From Acidobacteriota bacterium (GTDB taxonomy: Bacteria > Acidobacteriota > UBA6911), in contig JAFNAH010000088.1 in the NCBI GenBank assembly GCA_017860075.1, positions 1-6,383 of the forward strand: DNA of 6,383 bases, in the 5' to 3' direction. The notes under the pieces were generated by a model, which was given only the letters and a program-made list of their open reading frames with translations, did not search any database and was not told the origin of the DNA. Below are positions 5,948 to 6,383 of this stretch, piece after piece. Both the position numbers and the translations under genes were made by a program. Every line of letters starts with the position of its first letter. Positions within the stretch are counted from its first letter, which is position 1.

Positions 5948-6383
5948 GCTTGCGGGTACTTGAAGATCGGGGACGCAGCTGCGCCCTTCTTCTTCATCGC
6001 GTCGATCTCCTTGCCGCTGAGCGGCTTGAAGTTCGCTGCGAGCCCAAGGGCCATCTTGTAGATGTTCTCATCCCCCGGCGGAACCGCGGCCGTCACCGGA
6101 TGGGAGAGAGTGAACCGCAGGGCCATGCCCGCCTCCTCTGCCTGATCCACCGGCTCGTACCAGCACTTCGCGTATTTCTTGGGCGCTGCCCTATCGACCG
6201 GTCCTTTCGCCAGGGCCTTCAATGCCAGGATCCCCATCTTCTTCTCCTGGGCTCGCGCGAGGACCTGCGGGCCGAAGTTGCCGGCATACCATGTGGCGAA
6301 GTTCACGGGGAAGAGGATCGTGTCGAAGCTCCCGCGATCCATCAGGGCGAGCGCGGCCTCTACCGAGTGTGCCGAGAAGCCGA
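5944..6383 (-). CDS. Aldo/keto reductase family protein, C-terminal part (5' end cut by window)
   Basis: The minus-strand frame is open from the window edge to a TAA at 5946-5944. The ATG at 6342-6340 is therefore internal: codons upstream of it read GFSAHSVEAALALMDRG, which matches the conserved strand and helix of the aldo/keto reductase (beta/alpha)8 barrel. It is followed by FDTILFPVNF, GILALKALAKGP and the cofactor-region-like segment LRFTLSHPVTAAVPPG, where members bind the NADP(H) phosphate. About 145 residues are visible. The catalytic Asp/Tyr/Lys/His lie in the missing N-terminal half, so activity and substrate cannot be judged. The C-terminus is Lys/Ala-rich and ends in KYPQA. The relatives I recall are bacterial oxidoreductases of the YdhF/Tas-like general class, often from Planctomycetes or Acidobacteria; this is a weak impression. 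The gene converges on the glucan phosphorylase with a 4-base overlap. Confidence 0.85.
   Translation of the reverse strand, partial: GFSAHSVEAALALMDRGSFDTILFPVNFATWYAGNFGPQVLARAQEKKMGILALKALAKGPVDRAAPKKYAKCWYEPVDQAEEAGMALRFTLSHPVTAAVPPGDENIYKMALGLAANFKPLSGKEIDAMKKKGAAASPIFKYPQA

Noticed and set aside
1..6383. CRISPR array, tRNA, rRNA, intact insertion sequence or a multi-gene defence system
   Set aside because: No regularly spaced direct repeats, cloverleaf, rRNA-like stretch, transposase motif or defence-type gene cluster was seen. The nuclease at the left edge is best read as housekeeping AddA-type recombination machinery.

Overview
This window is a GC-rich piece of bacterial chromosome. 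The third codon positions of its genes strongly prefer G or C. It has well-spaced Shine-Dalgarno sequences, a sigma70-type promoter and an intrinsic terminator. The gene families fit a free-living Gram-negative-like bacterium that stores glycogen and exports a metallopeptidase. Candidates include Acidobacteria, Deltaproteobacteria-like, Planctomycetes/Verrucomicrobia-like or other poorly cultured lineages. No rRNA or single-lineage marker is present, so the phylum stays open.

Layout from left to right: (1) positions 3-488, plus strand, hold the C-terminal end of an AddA/RecB-type helicase-nuclease, cut by the window edge. Its stop codon lies inside a small inverted repeat that may be a REP-like element. 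(2) Positions 489-592 are a convergent gap with two GGGTC/GACCC hairpins. (3) Positions 593-2482, minus strand, encode a full-length M3B oligoendopeptidase F with an N-terminal signal peptide. (4) Positions 2483-2785 are a divergent intergenic region with a recognisable promoter facing right. (5) Positions 2786-2965, plus strand, encode a 59-residue Cys3His zinc-ribbon-like protein of unknown function, followed at once by a strong intrinsic terminator. (6) Positions 3018-3364 show no convincing gene. (7) Positions 3365-5947, plus strand, encode a complete 860-residue alpha-glucan (glycogen/maltodextrin) phosphorylase. (8) Positions 5944-6383, minus strand, hold the C-terminal part of an aldo/keto reductase, which converges on the phosphorylase with overlapping stop codons.

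The genes do not form one pathway. Orientation changes at almost every junction, so each gene is probably its own transcription unit: DNA end processing (AddA), peptide breakdown (PepF), storage glucan breakdown to glucose-1-phosphate (GlgP) and a redox enzyme. I found no CRISPR array, tRNA, rRNA, intact insertion sequence or clear defence or biosynthetic system. The items most worth a second look are the small zinc-ribbon gene with its own promoter and terminator, and the inverted repeat at the end of the nuclease gene. Nothing here shows a new multi-gene system.
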